Shown here one piece after another: positions 36,801 to 43,798 of a stretch of 64,000 bases of DNA. Made by a program: the position numbers and the translations under genes. The stretch lies in NCBI RefSeq assembly GCF_018143015.1, contig NC_054755.1, forward strand, positions 8,797,124 through 8,861,123, written 5' to 3'. How positions within the stretch are numbered: position 1 is the stretch's first letter; each line of letters opens with the position of its first letter. Under the pieces are notes generated by a model. It was given only the letters and a program-made list of their open reading frames with translations, was not told where the DNA came from and did no database searches. This DNA comes from Lytechinus variegatus. Its lineage: Eukaryota; Echinodermata; Echinoidea; Temnopleuroida; Toxopneustidae.

Positions 36801-39800
36801 TGCAGCCACCTGCTTATTGTAACCACTAAAACAGATTCCCACTCAGGCAAATCATCTGAATTAAAACCTGTCTAAAATTATTGCTATTTAACTGATTCCC
36901 ACTGAGGCAAATAATGTGAATTAGAACCTGTCTGTAGCAGCCTCCTGTCTATGTTGACCGCTAAAACAGATTTCCACTGAGGCACATGATTTATATAATA
37001 GCCTGTCTTTAGCAGTCACCTGTCTATAGTGACCACTATGTAAGAACCTGTCTATAGCAGCAACCTGCTCAATATTGTAACCACAAAAACAGATTCCCAC
37101 TGAGGCAGATAATATTAATAATCTATAAAGGTCAATTCTCCAAACTTTTTTTTTTTTTGGGGGGGGGGACTCCTTCCTTTCCCTTAATACAACATCATGA
37201 ACTCTCTTTGTGTTTGTTCTGTTCCTGTCTGGTATAGTTGCCATGATCATGTTGGGGACACTCACCAAAGGCATTACCAATATTTCACTTCTCAAACCCT
37301 TTCCATTTCTTCTACTTTACAGTATCATGGACTCTCTTGTGATTGTCCTGTTCCTGTCCGGTATGGTTGCCATGATCATGCTGAGGACACTCACCAAAGG
37401 CATTACCAATGTTTCACTTCTCAAAACCTTTCCTCTACCTTACAGTATTATGAACTCTCTTGTGATTGTTCTGTTGCTGTCCGGTATGATTGCCATGATC
37501 ATGCTGAGGACACTCACCAAAGGCATTACCAATGCTTCACTTCTCAAAACCTTTCCTCTACCTTACAGTATTTATGAACTCTCTTGTGATTGTTCTGTTC
37601 CTGTCTGGTATGATTGCCATGATCATGCTAAAGAAAGACTCACCAAAGGCATTACCAATGTTTCACTTCTCAAAACCTTTCCATTTCTTCTACCTTACAG
37701 CATCATGAACTCTCTTGTGATTGTTCTGTTCCTGTCCGGTATGGTCGCCATGATCATGCTGAGGACACTCCATAAAGACATCTCTAGATACAACCAGCAA
37801 GACTTGGTAAGCTAGATCCCTGTTGAACATTAACATGCTTGTGCACTGCATTACCCAGGTGACATTTCTAAGAAGTATTAATTAATAAAAGAGCAGTGTC
37901 TATTTTCTGTAACTGTTCTACCTACTGAAGCCTGGTAATGCTATTTTAGTTCCTGATCAGTGCTACTCTCATGATTAAGATTAATTACATCATTGATTAT
38001 ACAGTGTAATCTATTGTAAAAACTCATTTATAGGATCAATCACAAGGTTCAGTGTTGCAGGTCCTTGATCATTCTCATCTTATGGATATTCCAAACAACA
38101 TTCATGTGAAAAACAAAAAAATATAATGAACAATTACTTTCTTTGTGAGACTTCACCATAATCTCAGGGACCTAATGAGTGTTTTTTTCACCAATCTATA
38201 TTCTAACCCCTTTTTTCCAGGACAAAAGATTGAGATTTGGGGAAAGCTGGTCTGAAATCTGCAAATAGTAATACCATTGTAACAATAAGTCTGACTTGCA
38301 TATGTAATGTTACATTCCAAATGTATTCCAGGGTTGTCAAAACAAAATTGTTGAGATGAGTAATAACAGATCGATAGGTCCAAGATAAATATTCAAAGTT
38401 TTCACAAGAAACCAATCAACCAACATGACATGTAAAGAGGCCAGCTAATGATGGTCTTGCCTCATGTATCTCTTAGCCAGACGATTTTCCATTCCTGACA
38501 CTGACCTAAAAAACGCACTAGGTATACTGACCAATATAACCAGACCTGCCAACCAGTGTGATTTTTTTTCTGTAATTCATACAACTTTTTAAGCGTACAT
38601 GTACATAAAGTATGATTTTTCTATAAAAAAAACCCATTTATATTCATGTATATATTTGGTTCCACTACCAGCACTAAAAGTTTGGAGATGCAATCCTTGA
38701 ATTTACTCTTTCAAAGGTTAGTAGCTCTGCATTTCAAGTGCTTGAATCTGGTTGGTATGTAAGTAGCTACCTTTTTTTCAAAAGGATGATACAGTGTATG
38801 TATCACATAAAGCCTTGTACAAGTCATGATTGAATATTGTTCTCGTGTAGGAGGAAGCCCAGGAAGAGTTTGGTTGGAAGCTTGTCCACGGTGACGTCTT
38901 CAGGCCACCAAGAAGCGGAATGCTTCTGTCCATCTTCTTGGGAACCGGCACCCAGATCGTCATCATGACCTTCATTACACTTGGTGAGTCAGAGCCACGG
39001 TGATCCACTTACCAATCCAACTTAAACCTTGGGGCCCATTTCATAAAGTATTACAACTGTTGTAACTTTGCCATCATGGCAACTACCATGGTAATAGGGC
39101 TCAGCAGCCAATCAAAATCTTCAATTTCATGGAAGTTACAATACTAGTAGTTATAAGTTTCTTGCAAGGAGCTACCATATGCAAATGCAAGCTGTTCTTT
39201 AAGAAGTCCCATCTTTTCTTTGACAGAATATCATCATAATTTATTCAGAAATCCAACTTAAATGTACATGTACCTCAAAATTTTGGGCTATCCAGTGTGT
39301 AAAGATTAAGAAAAATAAATTGAATTTCTCAAAGTTCTTCTTCCAATGCAGGTGAACTTTCATGACAATATGATCTTGGTTCATCTTCTTGTTCATTTCA
39401 TTTTTAATATGGTCTCTAGGTTTCGCTTGTCTTGGTTTCTTATCACCTGCCAACCGCGGTTCCCTGATGACCTGCGTCATGGTTCTCTATGTCCTTTTGG
39501 GATTCGCCGCTGGATACGTCTCCTCAAGAATGTACAAAAGTAAGTGCCTCCTTCCCTCTGTTCACTTGGTGATTCATGTAGCTGTTTGTCCTCGGACAGT
39601 CAGATGAGAGTCTCAACAAGAACAAATTTACTAAATACAGTGCATCCCAGAAAAAAAGAATCCAGGATTCCCACATTTTTTTTCTCCAAAGGCAAATTGA
39701 TTATGATATTTCATTTACATCATCATACAATTCAATTATTTCTCTACATTTTGATACCTAATTACATGTGCAAACATTTCACGCATTAATGAGCAAGACG

Positions 39801-42800
39801 AGTTTGAAATTTTTTATGTCAAAAAACTCAAAATCAGGTTTCGCAAAAAATTTGGACAAGATATGACAACCATTCTTATGTGACGATTGGCCCATTAGCA
39901 TTTCTTTTGTATTTAAGTTTTTCTCATTGATCCCTGAAATGAGAGTGAATTCAGATTAACACGTGAGTTTTTTGTGCAAATCGTTTCTGACAGGCCTCAA
40001 TATTGTTTGTAATCTGCCATGAGTGAATGATTTGCTAAAGCTGTTGGTCTCAAATTTATGAGATTCCACTTTTTACCATAAGTATCAAATTTATGATAAA
40101 AACATGTTTAATAATTGTGAAATCTATCTCTGAAAACAGGTTCCCTTTTTTGTTGGATGCACTGTATAGATGTATACAAATGAATGAACTAAAAAATGAA
40201 AAGAAATAATTTCAGCTAGATCTTATGTTTAAGGTTAGAAATAGTCATACTTCATGTAATTGCCCTCCATCTAATCACTATCTAACCTCTCATTTGGCAG
40301 CATTCGGCGGTGAGCGCTGGAAATCCAACGTCCTCTCCACCAGCTTCCTGATCCCAGGAATCATCTTCTGCATCTTCTTCATCCTGAATCTCCTTCTGTG
40401 GTATGAGCACAGCTCTGCAGCCATCCCTTTCAGCACCCTGGTTGCCGTCCTGGCCCTCTGGTTCTTTGTCTCAACCCCCTTGGTCTTCATCGGTTCCTAC
40501 TTTGGCTTCAAGAAGAGGGTAAGTGATTGAGGGAGGGTAGGGGGATGAGCACAGCTCTGCAGCCATCCCTTTCAGCACCCTGGTGGCCGTCCTGGCCCTC
40601 TGGTTCTTTGTCTCAACCCCCTTGGTCTTCATCGGTTCCTACTTTGGCTTCAAGAAGAGGGTAAGTGATTGTGGGAGGGGGGAGGGTAGGGGGATGAGCA
40701 CAGCTCTGCAGCCATCCCTTTCAGCACCCTGGTGGCCGTCCTGGCCCTCTGGTTCTTTGTCTCAACCCTTTGGTCTTCATCAGTTCTCACTTTAACTTAG
40801 ATCTGATATTTGAGAGACCGAGTAAGGAGGGAAAGTAAAGAAAGAGGAAATAAGAGAGTGAAAGAGGAAGGAAAAGGTATAAGGCCTAATGGATTTGACA
40901 GATGGAGACAGAAAGATAGATACTAAGCGCATTGCTAGAGGATGAATAGTATATCCACTTATGCCATTCTAAAAGTCACTTTATGTATTATTTTTTCTTT
41001 GACAGCCCATTGAGTTCCCTGTTCGCACCAATCAGTTCCCTTGTCAGATCTCAGAACAGTCTTTATATTTGACTATATGCATTATTTCCTTAACAGTCCA
41101 TTGAGTTCTCTGTATAATCACATCAGTCATTAAATATGAATATACGCATTTTTTCTTTGACAGCCTATTGAGTTCCCTGTCCGCACCAATCAGATCCCTC
41201 GTCAGATCCCAGATCAGTCTTTCTACACACGCCCCTTCCCCGGTATCATCATGGGGGGTATTCTCCCCTTTGGATGCATCTTCATCCAGCTCTTCTTCAT
41301 CCTCAACAGCATCTGGTGAGTTATCCATTACCATGGCAACGTGGATCAAACAAGTCTTTCCAAATGAGATGATAAATCTATACATTGTGTATTATTTTCA
41401 TGTTACCTAGCTTCCTTTTAAAGGTCAAGTCAATTTGTGTGTTTCATAATGTATATGTTACCAATGTTTATTATTAGTAGTAATAAGAGTGGCCTTATAC
41501 ATCAGCTCCAATGCACTGCCAATACCATAAACTTTTCTAAGGCCCCGAAGTGCTATGTAGGTATTTGTGTATAAAAAACTTGCATAGTTCTTTGTTCTTA
41601 GAAAGTTAATGATAATAATGACATGAAACATTTTTATTGCTTTATTACAATTCAAAGAATTCCTTTCTCCCAGTTACACATCCACTACACCTGGGTGGAG
41701 AGTAGCAAAAATAGATAAATGTCTCGCCAAAGGATTCCAGCGCCATGGTGGGATTCGAACCCTTTACCTTGTGGTTCAAAGTCGAGAGACTTATCCACTG
41801 AGCCATAATACTTCTACATTTAAGAACATTGTTCGAAGAAAACTACTGAACATTGAACTGTTATGATTTACACCAACCTGGTGGACTGTACTTTAACGGA
41901 TGATGATGATGATGACTTTATGCATATTATTGATATTTTCTCTCACCAGGTCTCACCAGTTCTATTACATGTTTGGTTTCCTCTTTTTGGTGGCTATCAT
42001 CTTGGTCATCACCTGCTCTGAAGCAACTATTCTCCTCTGCTATTTCCATTTATGTGCCGAGGTAAGGAGGTCATTCGTTCTCATTTCTACATATGGTATC
42101 TTCTATATATTTTTTTTTGGGTATTTCATTCTTAACGTGGAGAAGGTTTATGGTTCACCATGTGTAATATGAACAAGGGAAGGAAATACAGGCTGAAAGA
42201 TTGAAATGGAAAGACGAGATAGGATGAAAAGAGGAAATTGGAAGTATTCTTTTCTTGAAAGTGAGTGAAATCCTGAAAAAGACTGTAAACCATATGAGAT
42301 GAGCTGAATATGGCTTGAGTAGCGATGGTTTGAGTAGTTGCAGGATGAAGTGAAGAGAGGTTGCTCGACATTTTGGGCAGTTTGGCTGACCGTCTTCTTT
42401 AATTGTTACTTCCAAGTGTCTTTTGCTCTTACTCTATATCTCTTTTTCAAAGATATGTCCGTCTGTAGAAATGAAATTTACTGTCCAATTTTAAAGGTCA
42501 ACTCTCCTCCAAGTAAGTCAATTGCATAGTAGAGATCCCCTAATAGACACATGTGCTATAAACTAGTCTTTATACCTTTCCATTGTACTCTGGATGAATT
42601 GTATTGTGAAGTTTGGTAATAAGTTATGACAGTCATTTGATCCTTGGAAGAAATTGAAGATATTTTGAGACAAGATGAGGCCCTTTGTTCCTGATGACTT
42701 TTTAAGCAACATCTTTGTGAGATGATGCTATTCAAGGCCATTGTTTGTACTGGCTTTAAAAGGATGATGTTGACAACTGTTCTATCTTTCTATCAAGTAT

Positions 42801-43798
42801 GTCTTATAAGACTACATGATCGCAATGTTGCATTCTGGGAAGGGCATGGAACTGCATGAGTAGTTGAGGACTCAATCTGATGCTATTTAATGTTCATGTG
42901 GCGTATTGCCTCTAAATTTGTCCTTATTTGTTTTTATTCCAGGACTATCACTGGTGGTGGCGCTCTTTCATGACGAGTGGTTTCACCGCCATCTACTTCG
43001 CCATCTACTGCATTCACTACTTTGCCTCAAAACTGACCCTTCACGGCTGGGCGAGCACAGTCCTCTACTTCGGCTACACCTCTATCATGGTCATCCTTTT
43101 CTTCCTCTTCTGTGGTAAGTCTTCATTCAAAACTATTTTCAATATCCGACATCCCGACCATTGTGAATCAGAAGCAGGGAATGTGAATTAAAATCATTCC
43201 AAGCTCTCTTTCGATGTAATTTTCATATTCTGCCTGTAGGTTTCACTACCTACTCCTTTGAGAAATTCTTTATCTTTTCTGATGCGTTCATATTTTTTGT
43301 AACCTGGGTCCAGTAACACAAAGGTTAGTGAATAATCACACGTGCGATTTTCACAATTGATTGTACATTGTAGTCAATGCAGTCAATCGTAGAAAACTGT
43401 TTACGATCATTGCTAAGCTTTGTGTTACGGGCACCTGCAACCTTTCCAAAGTACCCTACCTATTGGGTAGTGATCATCATCAATGTTTACCCTTTTGAAA
43501 CGATTTGTAGTGTTGCAAAAGAGAATTTCTGAAGCCCTAAGGTTGAAAAATGTCTGATGGAAACTCTGCGAAATTCTGCACAGACTTTATGACACATGTG
43601 AAGGCTGTTTCTACATGTATGTAGTTTTGAAGTTCGCCAAATTGTTTTGTTATATATTGTATTTTTTTGGTTTATTATACTATAGTATACTACCATCTTC
43701 TTTTTTTCCTGTTCTATTTTCACTGTGCAGGTACCATGGGATTCTTTGCTTGCTTCTGGTTTGTGACCAAGATTTATGGCTCAGTCAAGGTTGATTGA
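21699..43798 (+). CDS. TM9SF2: TM9SF2-type nonaspanin, 15 coding exons
   Basis: Transmembrane 9 superfamily protein of Golgi and endosomal membranes. Joining exons 21699-21848, 30814-30881, 32538-32774, 33100-33229, 33789-33913, 35169-35295, 36550-36629, 37701-37806, 38851-38983, 39420-39539, 40301-40518, 41164-41315, 41950-42061, 42943-43114 and 43731-43798 gives 1,998 nt, 665 residues, in frame with GT-AG junctions. Human TM9SF2 is of nearly equal length. Visible parts: signal peptide 1-22, then [12 protein letters not shown] as in TM9SF2; lumenal domain to about 305 with [22 protein letters not shown] and two N-glycosylation sequons (NFT, NIT); first membrane segment about 306-329; eight more after 365; C-terminal VKVD, a KxD/E type COPI-binding signal. 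The family is linked to membrane protein sorting and glycosylation; the exact molecular role is not settled. Odd: splice-site duplications at exons 8, 11 and 12. Confidence 0.96.
21996..22437. repeat. Palindromic MITE in TM9SF2 intron 1
   Basis: The left end TAGAGGCGCACGGCCAATAT pairs with the right end ATATTGGCCGTGCGCCTCTA. The subterminal parts carry several TCTCCAATATTGGAGAC-type motifs in both directions. Confidence 0.9.
22598..22752. repeat. Inverted repeat in intron 1
   Basis: ATGCCAGAGGCACTCATT...AACCCAGGGAGC...GGACTCGTC is matched by GACGAGTCC...GCTCCCTGGGTTAATG..TGCCTCTGCC. A compact palindrome of about 155 bp. Confidence 0.8.
22863..24115. repeat. Composite element with inverted short arrays
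   Basis: CGGATCGGA-rich ends (22,905 and 24,080). Inside, the unit GTTTTGATCTCCGACA...GCGGAGGAAGAAGA occurs twice on the left and about five times inverted on the right (TGTCGGAGATCAAAACA), on both sides of the tandem array at 23,151. This resembles a DNA transposon with subterminal repeats, but exact termini and target duplication were not found. Confidence 0.55.
23151..23640 (+). repeat. Tandem array, alternating 110/100-107-bp units
   Basis: Units start CTTCTCTACAACATCGT at 23,151, 23,261, 23,368, 23,478 and 23,578 (last partial). Units 1, 3 and 5 have the long form GTGATGGCGGAGGT or GTGATAGCGGAGGT. Units 2 and 4 have the short form GTGAGGT. The alternation implies a two-unit repeat of about 217 bp. 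Confidence 0.9.
24147..24370 (+). repeat. Dispersed repeat, copy 1 (TGTCCGGACA start)
   Basis: Begins GTGTCCGGACACTTT and ends GTCCGGACACACAACAACTG. Collinear with 61,873-62,107. Type unknown. Confidence 0.7.
24979..25580. repeat. Long MITE, family G' copy 1
   Basis: The left end TTAAAGGGGAATCCAACCC pairs with the right end GGCTGGATTCCCCTTTAA. The arms hold AAGAAAGTTATGAATTTT and its complement and TGGAGACTTCAAATTGGC. Same plan as family G with different termini. Confidence 0.85.
25581..26020. other. AT-rich intron sequence
   Basis: No gene or paired repeat. An A-rich tract lies at 25,918-25,955. Confidence 0.5.
26021..26154. repeat. Palindromic MITE, family B copy 2
   Basis: CGTCCGTTTCATAAAAAATT to TTAATGAAACGGGCCCC, with TATAATTGGTTGATGAGC inside. 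Confidence 0.7.
26160..26480. repeat. Pyrimidine-rich tract (plus strand)
   Basis: Long C/T-dominated stretch of imperfect CTTTCTTTTCC character. Open frames here are low-complexity. Confidence 0.7.
26481..28287. other. Intron 1, AT-rich, nothing recognised
   Basis: No coding signal or paired repeat. Several ACATGTACATGTA palindrome clusters (about 26,650 and 27,040). Confidence 0.5.
28288..29545 (-). pseudogene. Broken coding sequence of an unnamed repeated family
   Basis: On the minus strand, consecutive pieces in shifting frames read as protein. First comes a charged coiled-coil-like stretch (29,545-29,088, with [16 protein letters not shown]). Then [20 protein letters not shown] (about 28,705), [12 protein letters not shown] (about 28,595) and [20 protein letters not shown] (about 28,550). 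Next are [17 protein letters not shown] (about 28,490) and [20 protein letters not shown] (about 28,345). At least four frame breaks and a poly-G insertion kill it. I recall similar HxDGTSRxGKK proteins as uncharacterised multicopy families in echinoderms and cnidarians but cannot name a function. It lies antisense in TM9SF2 intron 1. Confidence 0.6.
29546..30813. other. Intron 1 distal part, TACATGTA-rich
   Basis: No gene. Dense ACATGTACATGT palindromes around 30,146, 30,340-30,420 and 30,505. Confidence 0.55.
30814..30881 (+). CDS. TM9SF2: TM9SF2 exon 2
   Basis: Residues 51-73: [20 protein letters not shown], the conserved lumenal block. Acceptor TTTTTTTTCAG, donor AG/GTTAGT, phase 2. Confidence 0.95.
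31207..31808. repeat. Long MITE, family G' copy 2 (intron 2)
   Basis: GAAAGGAGAATGAAACCTTT at the left pairs with AAAGGTTTCATTCCCCTTTA at the right. The arms share GAGAAAGTTATGACCATTTG and TGGAGATCCTCAAATTGAC-like blocks with 24,979. Confidence 0.8.
31978..32453. repeat. TIR element in intron 2
   Basis: The left end AGGCGGTTTCAAACCGCCTC is itself palindromic and matches the right end GAGGCGGTCTGAAACCACCT. Internal copies of AAGTTCCCGTAATTTGCTTTC-like sequence in both directions. No coding potential. Confidence 0.75.
32538..32774 (+). CDS. TM9SF2: TM9SF2 exon 3
   Basis: Residues 73-152, lumenal: [18 protein letters not shown], an NFT sequon, Cys pairs near PCQKVC, and the end LNYQHHW. Phase 2 to phase 2. 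Confidence 0.96.
32818..32976. repeat. Palindromic MITE, family F copy 1 (intron 3)
   Basis: ACCTCGGTCACATTTGCTCT to AGAGCAATTGTGACCAAGAT. The middle CAACTACATATAGGTGGTTTG matches the copy at 55,631. Confidence 0.8.
33100..33229 (+). CDS. TM9SF2: TM9SF2 exon 4
   Basis: Residues 152-195: [13 protein letters not shown] and [20 protein letters not shown]. Donor GAT/GTAAGT, phase 0. Confidence 0.96.
33789..33913 (+). CDS. TM9SF2: TM9SF2 exon 5
   Basis: Residues 196-237, lumenal, with an NIT glycosylation sequon, IAYH, and [10 protein letters not shown] at the end. Phase 2 donor AG/GTAAGC. Confidence 0.95.
33914..35168. other. Intron 5, nothing recognised
   Basis: No paired repeat and no coding signal. 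Fragments such as TTTCGTAAGTTACGATTGAC near 34,935 may be MITE relics. Confidence 0.5.
35169..35295 (+). CDS. TM9SF2: TM9SF2 exon 6
   Basis: Residues 237-279, the less conserved lumenal stretch, ending with [12 protein letters not shown], which matches the YTYSVSF block of the family. Phase 0 donor. Confidence 0.94.
35296..36549. other. Intron 6 with a family-B-like palindrome
   Basis: A palindrome at 35,941-36,100 (GGCCCCACTGCATAGAAA to GCAGCAGGACCCC with CCATGGTAACGCTGATCAAC inside) is a relative of family B. The rest is unremarkable. Confidence 0.55.
36550..36629 (+). CDS. TM9SF2: TM9SF2 exon 7
   Basis: Residues 280-306: [16 protein letters not shown] and NIQWF, the highly conserved segment before the first membrane helix. 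Donor AG/GTAAGA, phase 2. Confidence 0.97.
36800..37115 (+). repeat. Tandem repeat in intron 7, about 4 units
   Basis: Degenerate unit of 75-110 bp carrying CAGATTCCCACTGAGGCA, AGAACCTGTCT and GCAGC.ACCTG. A T-run followed by a G-run (37,146-37,168) separates it from the exon 8 array. Confidence 0.75.
37193..37806 (+). repeat. Five-copy tandem duplication of exon 8 acceptor side
   Basis: Homologous starts at 37,193, 37,323, 37,446, 37,569 and 37,701, spaced 130, 123, 123 and 132 bp. Each unit carries the 5' part of exon 8 (first transmembrane helix) followed by intronic TTTCACTTCTCAAA...CCTTACAG. Copies 2-5 have an intact TTACAG; copy 1 reads TACAAC and has none. The frame ending at the true donor is open from 37,210. 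Confidence 0.95.
37701..37806 (+). CDS. TM9SF2: TM9SF2 exon 8 (canonical copy)
   Basis: Residues 306-341: [20 protein letters not shown], the first of nine membrane helices, then [15 protein letters not shown]. Only this last array copy continues to the conserved RYNQ and the donor TTG/GTAAGC, phase 0. Confidence 0.95.
38851..38983 (+). CDS. TM9SF2: TM9SF2 exon 9
   Basis: Residues 342-386: [20 protein letters not shown], then the start of helix 2 ([17 protein letters not shown]). Phase 1 donor. Confidence 0.97.
39033..39165. repeat. Family-B-like MITE in intron 9
   Basis: GGGGCCCATTTCATAAAG start and CAGCAGCCAATCAAAATC interior. The right end has decayed. Confidence 0.5.
39420..39539 (+). 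CDS. TM9SF2: TM9SF2 exon 10
   Basis: Residues 386-426: [19 protein letters not shown] and the next helix, ending SRMYK. Acceptor TCTCTAG, donor AAAA/GTAAGT, phase 1. Confidence 0.95.
39540..40300. other. Intron 10, nothing recognised
   Basis: No repeat pairing or coding signal. Confidence 0.5.
40301..40518 (+). CDS. TM9SF2: TM9SF2 exon 11
   Basis: Residues 426-498: [10 protein letters not shown], two helices, [18 protein letters not shown] and [10 protein letters not shown]. Donor AGG/GTAAGT, phase 0. Its 3' part is copied twice just downstream. Confidence 0.97.
40545..40796 (+). repeat. Two tandem copies of exon 11 donor end
   Basis: Copy B (40,545-40,660) repeats the last 116 nt of exon 11 and the donor AGAAGAGG/GTAAGTGATT. 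Copy C (about 40,694-40,796) is truncated, with changes before the donor. The unit is about 142 bp including roughly 25 bp of intron. Reading on from exon 11 meets TGA after VSD, so copy B cannot extend the protein. Confidence 0.92.
41006..41163 (+). repeat. Two decoy copies of exon 12 acceptor end
   Basis: TTTGACAG/CCCATTGAGTTCC at 41,006 and TTAACAG/TCCATTGAGTTCTC at 41,097 precede the true TTTGACAG/CCTATTGAGTTCC at 41,164. Frames from both decoys close or diverge. The first runs [11 protein letters not shown] and then to a stop. Confidence 0.92.
41164..41315 (+). CDS. TM9SF2: TM9SF2 exon 12
   Basis: Residues 499-549: [16 protein letters not shown], then helix [19 protein letters not shown]. 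Donor TG/GTGAGT, phase 2. Confidence 0.97.
41640..41810 (-). mobile_element. tRNA-derived SINE (intron 12)
   Basis: On the minus strand, A box TGGCTCAGTGG (about 41,805) and B box GGTTCGAATCCC (about 41,761), then the core CTACTCTCCACCCAGGTGTA. The core matches that of the SINE at 9,591 in order and spacing, so the two are probably one family. Confidence 0.8.
41950..42061 (+). CDS. TM9SF2: TM9SF2 exon 13
   Basis: Residues 549-586: [33 protein letters not shown]. Phase 0 donor GAG/GTAAGG. Confidence 0.97.
42062..42942. other. Intron 13, nothing recognised
   Basis: No paired repeats or coding signal. Confidence 0.5.
42943..43114 (+). CDS. TM9SF2: TM9SF2 exon 14
   Basis: Residues 587-644: [19 protein letters not shown], a helix, [17 protein letters not shown]. 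Donor TGTG/GTAAGT, phase 1. Confidence 0.97.
43306..43435. repeat. Palindromic MITE, family E copy 1 (intron 14)
   Basis: GGGTCCAGTAACACAAAGGT to AAGCTTTGTGTTACGGGCAC, with CAGTCAATCGTAGAAAA inside. Relatives at 53,957 and 56,459. Confidence 0.85.
43731..43798 (+). CDS. TM9SF2: TM9SF2 exon 15 (last coding)
   Basis: Residues 644-665: [20 protein letters not shown], ending VKVD before TGA. KVD fits the KxD/E Golgi-retention signal of the family. Confidence 0.97.

Noticed and set aside
37193..37322. Array copy 1 as a usable acceptor
   Set aside because: Its AG is lost (TACAAC), so only four of five copies are plausible splice sites.
37197..37577. 126-codon frame with [18 protein letters not shown] repeats
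   Set aside because: It is the wrong frame of the exon 8 array; the true frame matches TM9SF2 and joins exons 7 and 9.
40545..40660. Alternative exon 11 end
   Set aside because: Continuing from exon 11 through its donor meets TGA after three codons, and the copy has no acceptor of its own.
41006..41096. Alternative exon 12 start at the first decoy acceptor
   Set aside because: The frame from this acceptor reaches a TGA before the true exon begins.
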